DNA of 64,000 nt, taken from positions 83,453,951-83,517,950 of the forward strand of contig CM051027.1 of the NCBI GenBank assembly GCA_027627225.1, read 5' to 3'. This document shows positions 24,458-30,480 of the stretch, piece after piece. Made by a program: the position numbers and the translations under genes. The stretch comes from Congeria kusceri. Taxonomy: Eukaryota; Mollusca; Bivalvia; Myida; Dreissenidae. Positions within the stretch are counted from its first letter, which is position 1, and every line of letters begins with the position of its first letter. The notes beneath the pieces were generated by a model. The model saw nothing but the letters and a program-made list of their open reading frames with translations. It had not been told where the DNA came from and ran no database searches.

Positions 24458-26882
24458 GAGGAGGAGGAGGAGGAGGAGGACGAGGAGGAGGAGAAAAAGA
24501 AGAAAAGAGGAACTACTACTGCAGCCATTTACTGCAAGTAGGGAAAGATCTAGGATCAGAAAAGATACAGCTTGCTATTCAAACAGTTCTTTGAAAATTT
24601 CTAGTAATTAGGTAAATCCAGGTATTTTATCAGTTTAGTCCATGTGTTTTATCAGTTTAATCCTTCTACATGAAATTAAGGTTTTAGGCATTGACTCTGA
24701 ATTGGTCATTGAATATTGGCAAAAATATATGATATTTCTAAAGATATTCAACTGTTGACCTGCCCAGAGGGGCAGCAGGGATGAACCAAAAAGGAGCAGG
24801 GTGCTGCAACCTGCTATTTAGGGCTGGATCATTTCCTACTGCAAGACATCCTAGAATTTCGGAATATTTTAAGCCCAATTCGAACAACGATCGAATTTGA
24901 AGGTCCATTTCAAATCGTCTGATGAAAGTAAGGTCACGATACTATTTCAGTCGATGAAATACTGCTTCTATCACATTTGGCTTTCGTAATTACGAGATAG
25001 GAAGTCGTAATTACGAGATAAACATTCGTAATTACGAGATACTAAGTCGTAATTACGAGATTAAGAGTCGTAATCACGAGATTACAAAGTCGTAATTACG
25101 AGATACTCAGTCGTAATTACGAGATTAAAAAGTCGTAATTACGAAGTACTAATTAGTAATTACGAGATACTAAGCCGTAATTACGAGATAAGTTTGTTCA
25201 TATTGATAAATTATTATTGATTTTTATTTTTACTCTTGGCACCAGGACGCTTCCGTACTGCTGAGCATGTCGTCTGAGAATAGCAATGTCGATCACTAGT
25301 AGTGAGAGGGATAGAACAGTTAATAATTGCATGGCTATAATGCTATTAACGCCAATCGAACTAACGAAGCATGAAAACAGTTGGTGTAGAAAGAAACGAT
25401 TAGAGAAAAAACAATATATAAGCAAAATGATATTTCTGATCTACTTCATACACGTTTTCAAATGCGTGAATTCATGAAAATATATTGACTTTGAAGATTG
25501 TTACCTTATGCCTTCAGATTCATCGGGGTTCAGCGTTAGTGTTTATAAACGGCAGCTGAACAAGCTCGATTAAGTCAGAAGCCAGATGTTTATTGAAACA
25601 CTTTCGAGACCGTTTCCTGCGTAGAACCAGTACTCAGTGCCTTTTGAGAAAGATGGTTCGAACGCTTCCCGAGGTGGGGTCGAACTGGCAAACGTCCGGT
25701 CGCAAGGCGGACACCATATCTATTACACCACTGCTGAACACATATTGAATAGCTATGGGAATAAAATAATAATTATATTAAGGAAATGGATTTTGATCAA
25801 TATGAAAAACGTTTGTATTCTGAGCACACAAATGCAGGGGGTAGATCGTACGGTACTAACTGGTATAGTGTAAGCAAGGAAAAAACTAACTGGTACTAAT
25901 GAAATTCATATAAAAATGCATATATTGCAATAGCAACTGAGGACCAAGTAAAAAAGTCCTTTTATGTTTAATAAAAGCAACTTTAATAACTCACTTTTGA
26001 GTGCATGGGTATAAAGTAAAATGATCGTCTTCGTGTGTTAATTTCCTTAGTGTGCTCCCCAGTTGTGCAATGGGGGGTTACATTTCGAATTTCGACGCTT
26101 ATATGACGATTGCCAGTACGAAACATTCAGGGGGTTCAAGAAAGGTGTACGCTAAAGCTTTTCGAGATCTCCTTTGAACGAAAGCAGCGTATAAAACTTA
26201 CAAATAGTCAAATAATGCACAAATAATAAGCCGTTCTATTCGGAAACAATCAAGCAATTGCGTATAAAGCCTTCAATAACTTTTTTAATTCCTAACAGTA
26301 CAGCTACACGATTTATTTTGACGGTAAATACATAACCGTAGATCATCCTGCGCATAATGATTAAGTTAAAGCTAGAAGATAAAAACATTAACTTCCCACA
26401 AATCGTAAAACATAAAAAAAATAAGCGCAAATCCGCCATTGTTGGTGCCAGTTATTTTTTTCCGCGCTTAGACTATACCAGTTAGTACCGTACGATCTAC
26501 CCCTAATAATGTGTCTCTTATATCGAAAAAAATAGCTCTTTAGCTAGTGTTTAATGTGTTATGTAAACCGATTTGAAAAAAGTTTCTTGTATCTTGTATC
26601 GAAGATCTGACAAAAGCGAAGAAGAAAACAGCCCAGCACAAACCCGGGCATCATCGTATTTAAAGGATGAGATTTTAATCAGATTGCTTGTATCCATAAT
26701 CGTATATCCCTAGTTTAATGAAGGACTTTTCTGTACAGGTTAATTTTGTCTGGGTGACGGACGTGGGTGATTGGACCACCATAGGGGAGAGCGTGAGTCA
26801 TCACGTGGTCGGACAGTGCATCTGCATGTTCTGTTGTCTGCAGTTCGGTGTCGCCCACTTCATCACCACCGTGAAGGTTTAG
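96..26882 (+). CDS. PIGN: GPI ethanolamine phosphate transferase 1 (PIG-N), 25 exons, 5' end outside window
   Basis: PIG-N is a polytopic ER membrane enzyme that transfers ethanolamine phosphate from phosphatidylethanolamine to the first mannose of the GPI-anchor precursor. The exons given separately below join with consistent phases into about 900 codons ending in TAG at 26,880-26,882; human PIGN is about 931 residues, so roughly 80-90 N-terminal residues lie upstream. Order: luminal alkaline-phosphatase-fold domain (RPGH in exon 1, SDHGMTDW at 2,142-2,163), then multiple membrane segments from exon 12 on, ending with the conserved C-terminal block around GESVSHHVV. Two oddities in the catalytic domain: the Thr of the human 'PTESRPGH' motif is Ser here, and the metal-ligand His of 'GIDxxGH' is Tyr. 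All introns are GT-AG except 16,237-17,009 (AT-AC). Identity rests on residue-by-residue agreement with PIGN as I know it; exon edges are my own splice calls. Confidence 0.93.
374..424. repeat. (AT)n microsatellite in PIGN intron
   Basis: About 25 AT dinucleotides in a row. The rest of the 218-535 intron holds nothing recognisable. A shorter (AT)n run of about 12 repeats lies at 6,272-6,296. Confidence 0.97.
536..634 (+). CDS. PIGN: PIGN exon: luminal domain (KYTWTWDTP)
   Basis: Flanked by tacag and gtgaga. Encodes DIGGASIDFDTVFAETKY followed by TWTWDTPKFLDKVAEG, equivalent to human [20 protein letters not shown]. Phase joins cleanly to both neighbours. Confidence 0.92.
958..1061 (+). CDS. 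PIGN: PIGN exon: luminal domain (LDSWVLDEV-like)
   Basis: Acceptor ctgtttttcag, donor TCG|gtacga. Encodes DHPERIFSKQFPGERKY then LAGINPKDMDSWVLDEVS, matching human KLDTWVFDNV. Confidence 0.9.
1481..1605 (+). CDS. PIGN: PIGN exon: metal-site segment (GGIDHAGY)
   Basis: Acceptor tttattcag. The donor is placed at TCCCC|gtacgg because that phase joins to the next exon as RPQS-PEYLRHV, as in human RPSS-RDYKHNI. Reading past it gives an in-frame TGA. In human PIGN the motif is GIDTNGHAH; here it is GIDHAGYIV, so the first expected His ligand is Tyr (TAC). Confidence 0.9.
2033..2163 (+). CDS. PIGN: PIGN exon: metal-binding SDHGMTDW
   Basis: Acceptor cgattgtag, donor TGGG|gtatgc. Encodes EYLRHVTFLDNGIKN through TAYIFTSDHGMTDW. 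The SDHGMTDW motif holds the Asp/His metal ligands of the alkaline-phosphatase fold and is identical to the family consensus. Confidence 0.95.
2255..2647. repeat. Short tandem repeat followed by small fold-back element
   Basis: 2,255-2,385 has imperfect ~28-bp repeats around 'gaagatgtcacataac'. From 2,387 a block beginning 'aaaacagatatttcattg' is repeated directly at 2,503 and inverted at 2,600-2,647 ('caatgaaatatctgtttt'), so the segment can fold into a hairpin; it looks like a small MITE. The remainder of the 2,164-3,506 intron shows only a doubled 'gagtgtacattttaccccc' phrase near 3,330-3,415. Confidence 0.7.
3507..3626 (+). CDS. PIGN: PIGN exon: GAHGDGS...PLVVWGAGI
   Basis: Acceptor gctgcaccag, donor CAAG|gtttta. 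Encodes the conserved TPLVTWGAGIK-like block as CPLVVWGAGIQK. The His of GAHG corresponds to the His in human WGSHGAG. Confidence 0.93.
3874..3914 (+). CDS. PIGN: PIGN short exon: DWGLDRWTRKDIDQ
   Basis: A 41-bp exon between taattacag and gtatga. Corresponds to human EWRLENWKRLDVNQ. Phase 1 in, phase 0 out. Confidence 0.88.
4611..4670 (+). CDS. PIGN: PIGN exon: APLMASLLGVPYPKNAV
   Basis: Acceptor gatttcag, donor GTG|gtaagt. Encodes RSMAPLMASLLGVPYPKNAV, matching human IAPLMTSLIGVPFPLNSV. Confidence 0.93.
5011..5159 (+). CDS. PIGN: PIGN exon: end of luminal catalytic domain
   Basis: Acceptor gtctcag, donor ACAG|gtaggc. Encodes MPVPDEYLDVSDEQRAH through FNGALAFDFRRY. The last 19 bases plus the donor are duplicated 60 bp downstream (5,201-5,221), giving a decoy donor; use of that decoy would run directly into TAG. 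Confidence 0.88.
5141..5300 (+). repeat. 60-bp tandem duplication of a PIGN exon end and its donor
   Basis: Two adjacent 60-bp units start with the same 20 bases (tcgacttccgtagatacagg): 5,141-5,160 and 5,201-5,220. A third, partial unit (gtgtactagtaaacagt) follows. The first copy is the authentic exon end; the second carries a decoy donor (ACAG|gtacac). Confidence 0.85.
5553..5574 (+). CDS. PIGN: PIGN 22-bp micro-exon (KLSKDII)
   Basis: Between gttttgcag and gtaagt. Completes Arg and adds KLSKDII, which fits human KLLSDSKQ-like sequence and keeps the frame. Being so short, it rests on phase and splice-site quality. Confidence 0.75.
5658..5761. repeat. Tetranucleotide microsatellite (AACG/AACC/AAAC)n
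   Basis: An interrupted tetranucleotide run that drifts from cgaacgga through aaccaacg to a clean (CAAA)n. Any protein predicted across it is an artefact. Confidence 0.95.
5970..6106 (+). CDS. PIGN: PIGN exon: linker to first membrane segment of C-terminal domain
   Basis: Acceptor tgcatccag, donor TG|gtaagg. Encodes DSIKTDIEALIFRKDFQQ through GLRHYQHYNTNTLW, equivalent to human [22 protein letters not shown]. Confidence 0.9.
6107..7229. other. PIGN intron, no gene seen
   Basis: AT-rich intron. Apart from the (AT)n run near 6,272 I see no coding segment or recognisable mobile element. The phrase 'ggaaaaacgaccgacctcca' at 6,308-6,327 reappears reverse-complemented at 7,104-7,125, so the ~800 bp between may be an inverted-repeat element. 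Confidence 0.5.
7230..7405 (+). CDS. PIGN: PIGN exon: membrane segments
   Basis: Acceptor ttttccttag, donor T|gtaggt. Encodes a hydrophobic helix (GSMVGWVVLLSLVLL), a loop, and a second one (CAAALVAFQLIFLY). The alternative donor 4 bp downstream would break the phase to the next exon. Confidence 0.88.
7746..7818 (+). CDS. PIGN: PIGN exon: CIQYVLPVPIWSEAI
   Basis: Acceptor aattttcag, donor AA|gtaagt. Encodes QSTRITHCIQYVLPVPIW, matching human YYVYGLLPLPIWYAVLRE. Confidence 0.87.
7905..8097 (+). repeat. ~96-bp tandem duplication across a PIGN intron/exon boundary
   Basis: The run 'aaccag-ttgt...ttcgctag...gtctactt...ctcgtg-tttcacg...gt-gtacgagattggt' occurs twice. The second copy contains the real acceptor and the first bases of the exon at 8,075; the first (around 7,962-7,992) is a decayed copy that lacks a good acceptor. 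Confidence 0.75.
8075..8168 (+). CDS. PIGN: PIGN exon: WYEIGDV...LSFITVILT
   Basis: Acceptor ttttcacgtcag, donor ACT|gtatgt. Completes Lys, then WYEIGDVRPVLKQQAEL and a hydrophobic helix. An imperfect copy of the intron/exon boundary lies about 96 bp upstream. Confidence 0.85.
8169..9445. other. PIGN intron with a short direct repeat
   Basis: No coding segment seen. A ~36-bp direct duplication (gcaataaaacccgtacttac and neighbours) lies at about 9,067-9,133. Confidence 0.6.
9446..9538 (+). CDS. PIGN: PIGN exon: membrane segment TYGLYYRALLACC
   Basis: Acceptor ctccttgcag, donor AAG|gtaaca. Encodes TYGLYYRALLACCMFGFAAW then TLKGNAAKLDK; FGFAAW equals human TAFAAW. Confidence 0.88.
10406..10497 (+). 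CDS. PIGN: PIGN exon: membrane segment GLWMQWVGSIALMSLL
   Basis: Acceptor ggttgttttag, donor GT|gtgagt. Encodes GLWMQWVGSIALMSLLVARP then VGIRDLNYELV; human has [20 protein letters not shown] at this place. Confidence 0.85.
11828..11875 (+). CDS. PIGN: PIGN short exon: LFSGLLAIGVAVVLRV
   Basis: A 48-bp exon between gctgttctag and gtaagt. One hydrophobic helix matching human GAGLLVLLLSLCVV. Donor chosen at GGT|GTAAGT so that the phase joins to the next exon. Confidence 0.8.
15041..15110 (+). CDS. PIGN: PIGN exon: RLKHVANQFTIIQ
   Basis: Acceptor gcttttctag, donor CAG|gtaaag. Encodes KVPDMTVKVSRLKHVANQ plus FTIIQ, the loop before the next helix (human ELLVHLLQVL). Confidence 0.8.
15642..15750 (+). 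CDS. PIGN: PIGN exon: STMVLYYTAHLTSQ...LLNQITSW
   Basis: Acceptor gtgccttcag, donor TTGA|gtaagt. Matches human LSMYVVYSTQSSLL...PLMNQIISWATL. Confidence 0.93.
16134..16236 (+). CDS. PIGN: PIGN exon ending at a U12-type AT-AC donor
   Basis: Acceptor ttccgttccag. Encodes VVSLLEPLVV through SPYILLSIG, matching human SLVVPLLSS...TYLLLSTG. No GT lies where the protein alignment requires the splice; instead the exon ends CCATCGG|ATATCCTT, a textbook minor-spliceosome 5' site. Confidence 0.88.
16237..17009 (+). other. PIGN: U12-type AT-AC intron of PIGN
   Basis: The 5' end reads ATATCCTTGC, the U12 AT-AC donor consensus. The 3' end reads CCCTTAAC (branch-site consensus, likely branch A at 16,997) followed 12 bases later by ...GTCAC| at 17,009. 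Splicing here gives SIG|WETIYYIVG, aligned with human STG|YEALFPLVL without gap, in a correct phase (GG + G). The intron also holds a degraded tRNA-derived SINE-like piece near 16,590-16,720. Confidence 0.85.
17010..17256 (+). CDS. PIGN: PIGN exon: WETIYYIVGVWNAWLFIEVE plus a long cytosolic/luminal loop
   Basis: Starts directly after the AC of the U12 intron; donor GAG|gtaaaa. After the helix it carries a Gly/Lys-rich loop (residues such as PGKGVTLGGKG and HSSVKHHKHTRSND) that is longer than the equivalent human loop and probably lineage-specific. Confidence 0.88.
17616..17767 (+). CDS. PIGN: PIGN exon: DLRRALFFFTFALG...GTGNICSV
   Basis: Acceptor tctattctag, donor AG|gtaggc. Matches human [27 protein letters not shown] closely, including GTGNI. 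Confidence 0.95.
17905..17973. repeat. Near-perfect inverted repeat (33-bp arms, 3-nt loop)
   Basis: Left arm begins gactgtatagacttgaacag and ends at 17,937; right arm 17,941-17,973 is its reverse complement with two mismatches. It lies in the PIGN intron 17,768-18,170. It could be a tiny MITE or a hairpin in the pre-mRNA. Confidence 0.85.
18171..18246 (+). CDS. PIGN: PIGN exon: SFDVQDVFCFITISNP
   Basis: Acceptor cctctgcag, donor AAG|gtaaac. Encodes FDVQDVFCFITISNPPKMGP plus LMVFK; human has [20 protein letters not shown]. Confidence 0.93.
18518..19384 (+). repeat. Exon-edge minisatellite, 5' block (~15 units of 45-60 bp)
   Basis: The repeated unit is an acceptor tract (ctatattacgtctgtacatt + acag) joined to the first 36 bases of the penultimate PIGN exon. 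A 60-bp unit encodes LMMPGFVLGCFLLYYVCTLQ. Some units are 59 bp (missing one base in gtctgtaattacag) and some are ~46-bp deletions that skip the ctgatgatgc part. The array is cut at 19,384 by the LINE insertion and resumes at 22,335. Confidence 0.95.
19385..22334 (+). mobile_element. 5'-truncated L1/Tx1-like LINE inserted in the minisatellite
   Basis: The insert is flanked by an 11-bp target-site duplication ATATTACGTCT (19,374-19,384 and 22,335-22,345), which is itself part of the minisatellite unit. It lacks the endonuclease half and starts just before the reverse transcriptase. After the ORF come a ~430-bp 3' region, AATAAA near 22,296 and an A-rich tail (22,313-22,334). These are the features of target-primed reverse transcription with 5' truncation. 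Confidence 0.93.
19387..21897 (+). CDS. LINE reverse transcriptase (ORF2 C-terminal part, ~836 aa)
   Basis: Non-LTR reverse transcriptase of the L1/Tx1 group. Visible in order: NDKSPGSDGFTAEFFK (RT start), LRPLTLLNVIYKLAS, QTGFIKGRYIGENTR, the catalytic Asp in MTIDFEKAFDT, GCRQGDPIS, the FADDTYLF catalytic pair, and a C-terminal Cys/His knuckle (CKEHEETIIHLFWDC). The ORF is uninterrupted to TAG, implying recent insertion, but the 5' truncation removes its start codon and the endonuclease. By chance it is in frame with the upstream minisatellite, giving a 1,014-codon open frame from 18,853; that chimera is not a normal LINE protein. Clade placement is from motif resemblance only. Confidence 0.92.
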   Translation, partial: KILYTKSVHNENYNIHEDLNDIQTGKLSNEQSQVLEGPIKLDEIAFTLKNMKNDKSPGSDGFTAEFFKVFWKDLGHFVTRSLNYAFASGYMSITQKQGILTCIPKENKPRQLLKNLRPLTLLNVIYKLASGSIANRLKTVLDTLISKDQTGFIKGRYIGENTRLLYDIMKYTEDNDIPGLLMTIDFEKAFDTLEFDFIEKTLEYFNFGVTFKKWISLFLYNTMILIQINGFLSDFITIERGCRQGDPISSYIFILCAEILAIKIRNSKTIKGIEIDNIEYKISQFADDTYLFLNGSENSLNATLDLLQDFASCSGLKINYDKTNLIWIGCKKYSTQSIKTKYKLVWGTTTFRVLGIIFHVDLNTMIDMNFSSKIEKLQNVINFWSRRHLTPLGKITVIKSLLLPLLTHLFITLPNPGEIILKQINNICHNFVWNGPAKIKHNVAIKSYDDGGISMIDVYAFEKTMKMTWLRKIVLCTGRCFLLVYSLFDVKKLTNVGKDYAEKIVKTLQNCFWKDVLTCYIAYINKQVVSRHEDILNMPLFYNHNFKIGLNSIYNKHMYDRGVRYVRDIVSSSGLFMSKDLLESYIGIQINFLFYEGLIRTVKNFIKMSGFDVIKKPDIECAFTSFYLNNIVLMQNQNKIVCKTFTSNTDIPNCQSKWNISFNNIEWKKVHRLVFNISRDTYTQWFQTRIVHRILGTKSLLYKMNIAQDNLRTFCKEHEETIIHLFWDCYFTQIVVSYVIQFLRSHNRHKYSEICCQTMILGSTNETMSEINIFILELKKYIFMCKKKRVPPTILGLSKSLRLSWDIQNNGKCQEKEKQKCAIVQLLANPIHDEVV
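22335..22763 (+). repeat. Exon-edge minisatellite, 3' block (7 units, exactly 60 bp)
   Basis: Units repeat at exact 60-bp spacing up to the real exon at 22,764. Each contains a pyrimidine-rich tract and a TTACAG acceptor. All are open in the PIGN frame, so an open frame runs from 22,362 through the exon. Confidence 0.95.
22764..22880 (+). CDS. PIGN: PIGN penultimate exon (LMMPGFVLGCFLRVVNMV...)
   Basis: Acceptor ctgtactttacag, donor ATT|gtgagt; 39 codons, phase 0 at both ends. Matches human ILIPFVLVMCAFEAVQLTT...LFLIVLVISD. Its first 12 codons (LMMPGFVLGCFL) and the preceding acceptor are the source of the 60-bp array immediately upstream. The unit next to the exon is in frame with it, so the true 5' edge in mRNA could lie one or more units further up. 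Confidence 0.9.
23290..25266. mobile_element. Fold-back element with palindromic sub-repeat arrays
   Basis: The outer ends are inverted copies: 'ggaagcgtcctggtgcca' then an A-rich aaaataaaaat tract at 23,305-23,345, matched in reverse complement at 25,210-25,260. Inside each end is an array of ~19-20-bp units built on the palindrome TCGTAATTACGA (23,371-23,535 and 24,985-25,190). The centre holds the (TAG)n tract and ~350 bp of unrelated sequence. No transposase ORF. It lies in the last PIGN intron. Confidence 0.75.
23706..24475. repeat. (TAG)n trinucleotide microsatellite, ~770 bp
   Basis: Almost pure TAG/AGT repeats with scattered interruptions, changing to (AGG)n at 24,457-24,490. Poly-Ser, poly-Val and poly-Tyr reading frames across it are artefacts. 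Confidence 0.98.
25655..25745 (-). repeat. tRNA-derived SINE head (degenerate)
   Basis: Read on the minus strand it has an A-box-like 'tggtgtaatagatatggtgtc', an anticodon-arm-like 'ccgccttgcgaccgg' and a B-box-like AGTTCGACCCC. The ends do not form a tRNA acceptor stem, so a SINE remnant is likelier than a gene. A more decayed relative seems to lie at 16,590-16,720. Confidence 0.45.
25838..26503. mobile_element. 666-bp terminal-inverted-repeat element (copy 1)
   Basis: Both ends share a ~31-bp inverted repeat beginning ggggtagatcgtacggtact. No clear target-site duplication and no transposase. The inside is homologous to 57,166-57,766 (shared phrases tacgaaacattcaggg and gcttttcgag). Non-autonomous DNA transposon of unassigned superfamily. 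Confidence 0.75.
26621..26656 (-). repeat. Solitary inverted copy of the exon-edge minisatellite core
   Basis: Reverse complement reads gatgatgcccgggtttgtgc then tgggctgttttcttc, an exact 35-base match to the array unit, ~3.9 kb beyond the array and 83 bp before the last PIGN exon. Confidence 0.9.
26739..26882 (+). CDS. PIGN: PIGN last exon with stop codon
   Basis: Acceptor ttttctgtacag. Encodes VNFVWVTDVGDWTTIGESVS then HHVVGQCICMFCC...VAHFITTVKV and TAG. Matches human [27 protein letters not shown]...LAQLLTTKKL. No clear AATAAA was seen close downstream. Confidence 0.92.
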   Translation, partial: VNFVWVTDVGDWTTIGESVSHHVVGQCICMFCCLQFGVAHFITTVKV

Positions 26883-27367
26883 ACCGTACCCATCGCCATT
26901 TTGTTGCCAACCTCCGCGCAGAGATTTGACTGGTTCAAACATAGTTCTTATTAAATTCCTGCCGTCATACCAAACCACGTGATGATGATCGATTTAAATC
27001 TTCTAGAAAATATTTATGGTTTTAATCATTTTTTTTCGTTTTCTGTTTTCATTATTGACTGCAAACGATATATAAAAAGTCCAATTATGTAGAAAATTGC
27101 ACTGAGTTGCATTAAATAAGTAAAAGTTACAAACACGTAATCCTTCCAGATCTGGATGGATTTTACTGGTGATGGCAGTGGTTACCGTTAACGCTAGGGG
27201 AGGTAACCGCTGCGAGGAGTTTGTTTTGATGCTTTTGTGCAACGTGATTGTTATAGGTCACTTTACACTAAATTTTAGATTATTTAATATTTACATAATG
27301 GAATTCAATACAATTGTGAGAAAACAGTTTTAGCTGTAGTATATAAGTATTACCTTCTATTGTATAA

Positions 27368-28580
27368 GCTCACCTGAGCACGAAGTGCTATTGGTATAGG
27401 GGACCTCTCCGGCGTCGTCCGTCCTTCCGTCGTCAAGGATCCGTCAACAATTTGGACCGTTATCGCGACTACATTTTTATGACTATAAAATCTTGGGCAG
27501 TTTCGTTAATGATCCCAATCGGACCAGGAACACCATAGTTATTGCCCCTTTTTTCGTGCATAAAAAGTGCAAAAATGCTCTTTTCCAACGTATAGACTTT
27601 ATTTTCCATCTAATATATAAGCAAGATCGGAAATGAAACACCAGAGTTATTGCCCTTTGTTTGTGAAAAAAAATATGCAAAAATTGACATTATTCAGGAT
27701 AGATACTTCATTTTTTATCCAATCTTCACCAATCTTGCACAGTTTGTCTATGACCATAAGATTAAAGGTAAAGTTGAATATAAGCAAGATCAGACAAGAA
27801 ACACCAGAGTTATTGCCCTTTGTTTGTGAAAAAAATATGCAAAAATGGACATTATTCAGAATAGAGACTTCATTTTTCATGCAATCTTCACCAATCGTGT
27901 ACAGTTTGTCTTTGAACGTGAGACTACAGGTGAAGTTGAATAGAAGCATGATCGTGCCAGAAACACCAGAGTTATTGCCCCTTGTGTTTGGAAAAAAACA
28001 TCAACAAGTTATCAATGATTAGCTCGCACACACGATTTTTTATTCAGTGTTGACCAGACTTGCAGAGTTTGTGTATGACCATACAAATTGATTGATAAAA
28101 TTTGATTTCCAACAGTTGAAAGACTTGTATGCAGTTATTTCTCCATGCAACATTGATGTCTTCATAGCCTCATTAACATCATTTGTCATCATTGGACTGA
28201 AAATTATCAAATAAAAAGCAAAACTTGACCTTATAGCACAGCCATCTCAATTATTGCATTGCAGCTAGTTCTCCAAAACTGTCTGTGAAAAAGACATCTA
28301 CTGTTTCTGCATCTTCCAGAATTGTCACTGATTTAATGAAAAAGGGTCAGGTAAGAATATTCAGAATAGTGTTTTGAGAACGATTAGCAAAAACACCGCA
28401 CATCCACTACCCAACTCGTACTTTGCCCATTGCACTAACCCATGTTTTAAATCAAATTGATCCTATCGCCCTTTGTGTTTTGTTCAGATATCTTAATTTT
28501 CAAACCTGTCACAACAGTATGGTCTTCATCTGTAACAGTTCTCATGTGAGCGCTTTGGGCCATCATGGCCCTCTTGTTTT
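27368..28580 (+). repeat. Bivalve-type dispersed repeat with internal ~160-bp tandem units
   Basis: Begins gctcacctgagcacgaagtg, has a gtcgtccgtccttccgtcgt phrase, and ends gggccatcatggccctcttg + ttt. Inside, about three and a half ~160-bp units repeat 'aaacaccagagttattgccc' and 'caatcttcaccaatc'. I recognise the two ends as those of a very common mollusc repeat but cannot assign its class. Reading frames across it are not conserved proteins. Confidence 0.7.
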
Positions 28581-30480
28581 AATATATCTCTTATTTCATA
28601 TTTTCTTTACAAATACTGTTTTCTGTGTTCTTACTCTTTTCGGCCGTGTCTTTTTACTGTCTGTTGGTGTTTTGTCTTGCACAATATTTGACGGATTGAT
28701 TGTTTATCTTTTCAACTATGATACTATGCAGTATTGATACATATACATTTTAATATGCTCAATTTTTTTTAACTTATACGTAGATTTATAACCATATTCA
28801 TACACTTCATAACATTTAACCATGTATTAGATAATTGTGAATCCATTATCTGTGGATCCAGTTACAAAACATGTTTTCATACTGAAAATATTTATTATGT
28901 TGCACGATTATCGTCAGCTACCCATTGAACTCGATTCTTGTCAGCATTCACCACACTTCTCAAAGTTGCCTCCCCTGCATAATATATGGATGCATTACAG
29001 GTGAGATAATAAAGAAAGTGGTTGCTAAGCCACTTTGACTGCATGATGACTTAACACGAGTCAGATTGGTCTAACAAGTCGATGCCGAATCTGGTCATAA
29101 TCACGCTGTTGCTTTAAATTTATGACACACATACAAACCATACCAATAAACGTGTCAATTAAAATGTGTTAAAGCTCTTGGAAGACACTCTTAAAGAATA
29201 TAATCAAACCTGACAGTTCGTAATTCGTATGCCTGATTACAAAAAGGCATAATATATTGTTTTCCGATAATGCCACAAACTAGCACCACCGGTGATTGTG
29301 CATGTACATACAGCGACATCCATTTTATGACAGTGATTTTTAGCATGGTAAATGCTTAATAATGTTTAGTGTTTAAACAGTATTAACTATTAATTAGAAA
29401 CATACGAGCATTAATATTGAACACAAATTCGACTTTTTCCTTTTTATTTCAGGGCCATATTCAGATTAAAAATAAACACTACCTTAGTTTGTCTTCGTGT
29501 TTTATATGTGTGCCTATCTAGGAATGCGCATTGTATATTATCTGATACATTATAAAATTATATTAAAAATAAATGTTAAAGAATCTTTTACACTACGCAA
29601 TACGACGATGAAAAATGCAACATATATATAGTTATATACAGGTATTTGAAATACTCGATCTTGATTCAAAATTTGTTTCGTGTAATGTAATGACTAGTTA
29701 TTCGGAAATTGCATTAAATTCAAACACACATGTACACAGTTTTTGTTTCTTTTCCTAATTGTGAAAGGTTGACCTCCATCTAGGATCTACTATGGGTTTT
29801 TTTCTGGCGTGGGTTTGATTGTCTGTTGTCTGTTAGTTAGCAATGTTATGCAAATAGTTAAGAACAAATTTGCATATTTTCGGGGGGCAGGGGTTCGGGC
29901 GTGGGGGGGGGGATTAGGTCACACAACACCCGGCGTCTTAAGGCGCCTTTGATTTCACTGCATATAGTTGTTAGGAGGCTCTTTTTTGATCAAGGTTAGA
30001 AACCAGTAAATCAAAATATCAGAGCGTCGTTCGCTACGTTATTTCAGATGGTGCGAGTGTTCTCTTTGGAAAGGTGCTTCTATCTACTTTCAGAATTAAA
30101 AACAACAACATGTATGTCATCTTACTTCTAAGAAAAAGCATCTCCTTTATTGTATTAAACGTTAAAAAACATAGATTGCATTGAAGATTTCGACAAAAGC
30201 ACATGTTGTCTATACATAAACTGCTGAAAATTAAAGTTTTAAGTAAGTCGATGTCATGATACATCACAATGCCCAGGAGACACGTCGTTTTCAGCATTTA
30301 TTTGTTTCAGGAAATAACCATTTAAACCAGTGTCCGATATGTACAATGAAGAAAAAACGAACTTTTTGATATATGACCTGCTTTCGACCATGGATAACCG
30401 GGAGATTCCCGATTTTTTTTTTATTTACTGGTTCTACCTAAATGAAACGTTAAGGACGGCGTGATTGGTGATATAAGCCG
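28581..30480. other. Intergenic, nothing recognised
   Basis: AT-rich sequence with a G-run near 29,880-29,915. No gene, RNA or mobile-element signature seen. Confidence 0.5.

Noticed and set aside
23868..24611. Long poly-Ser, poly-Val and poly-Tyr reading frames
   Set aside because: They are translations of the (TAG)n microsatellite in different frames and strands.
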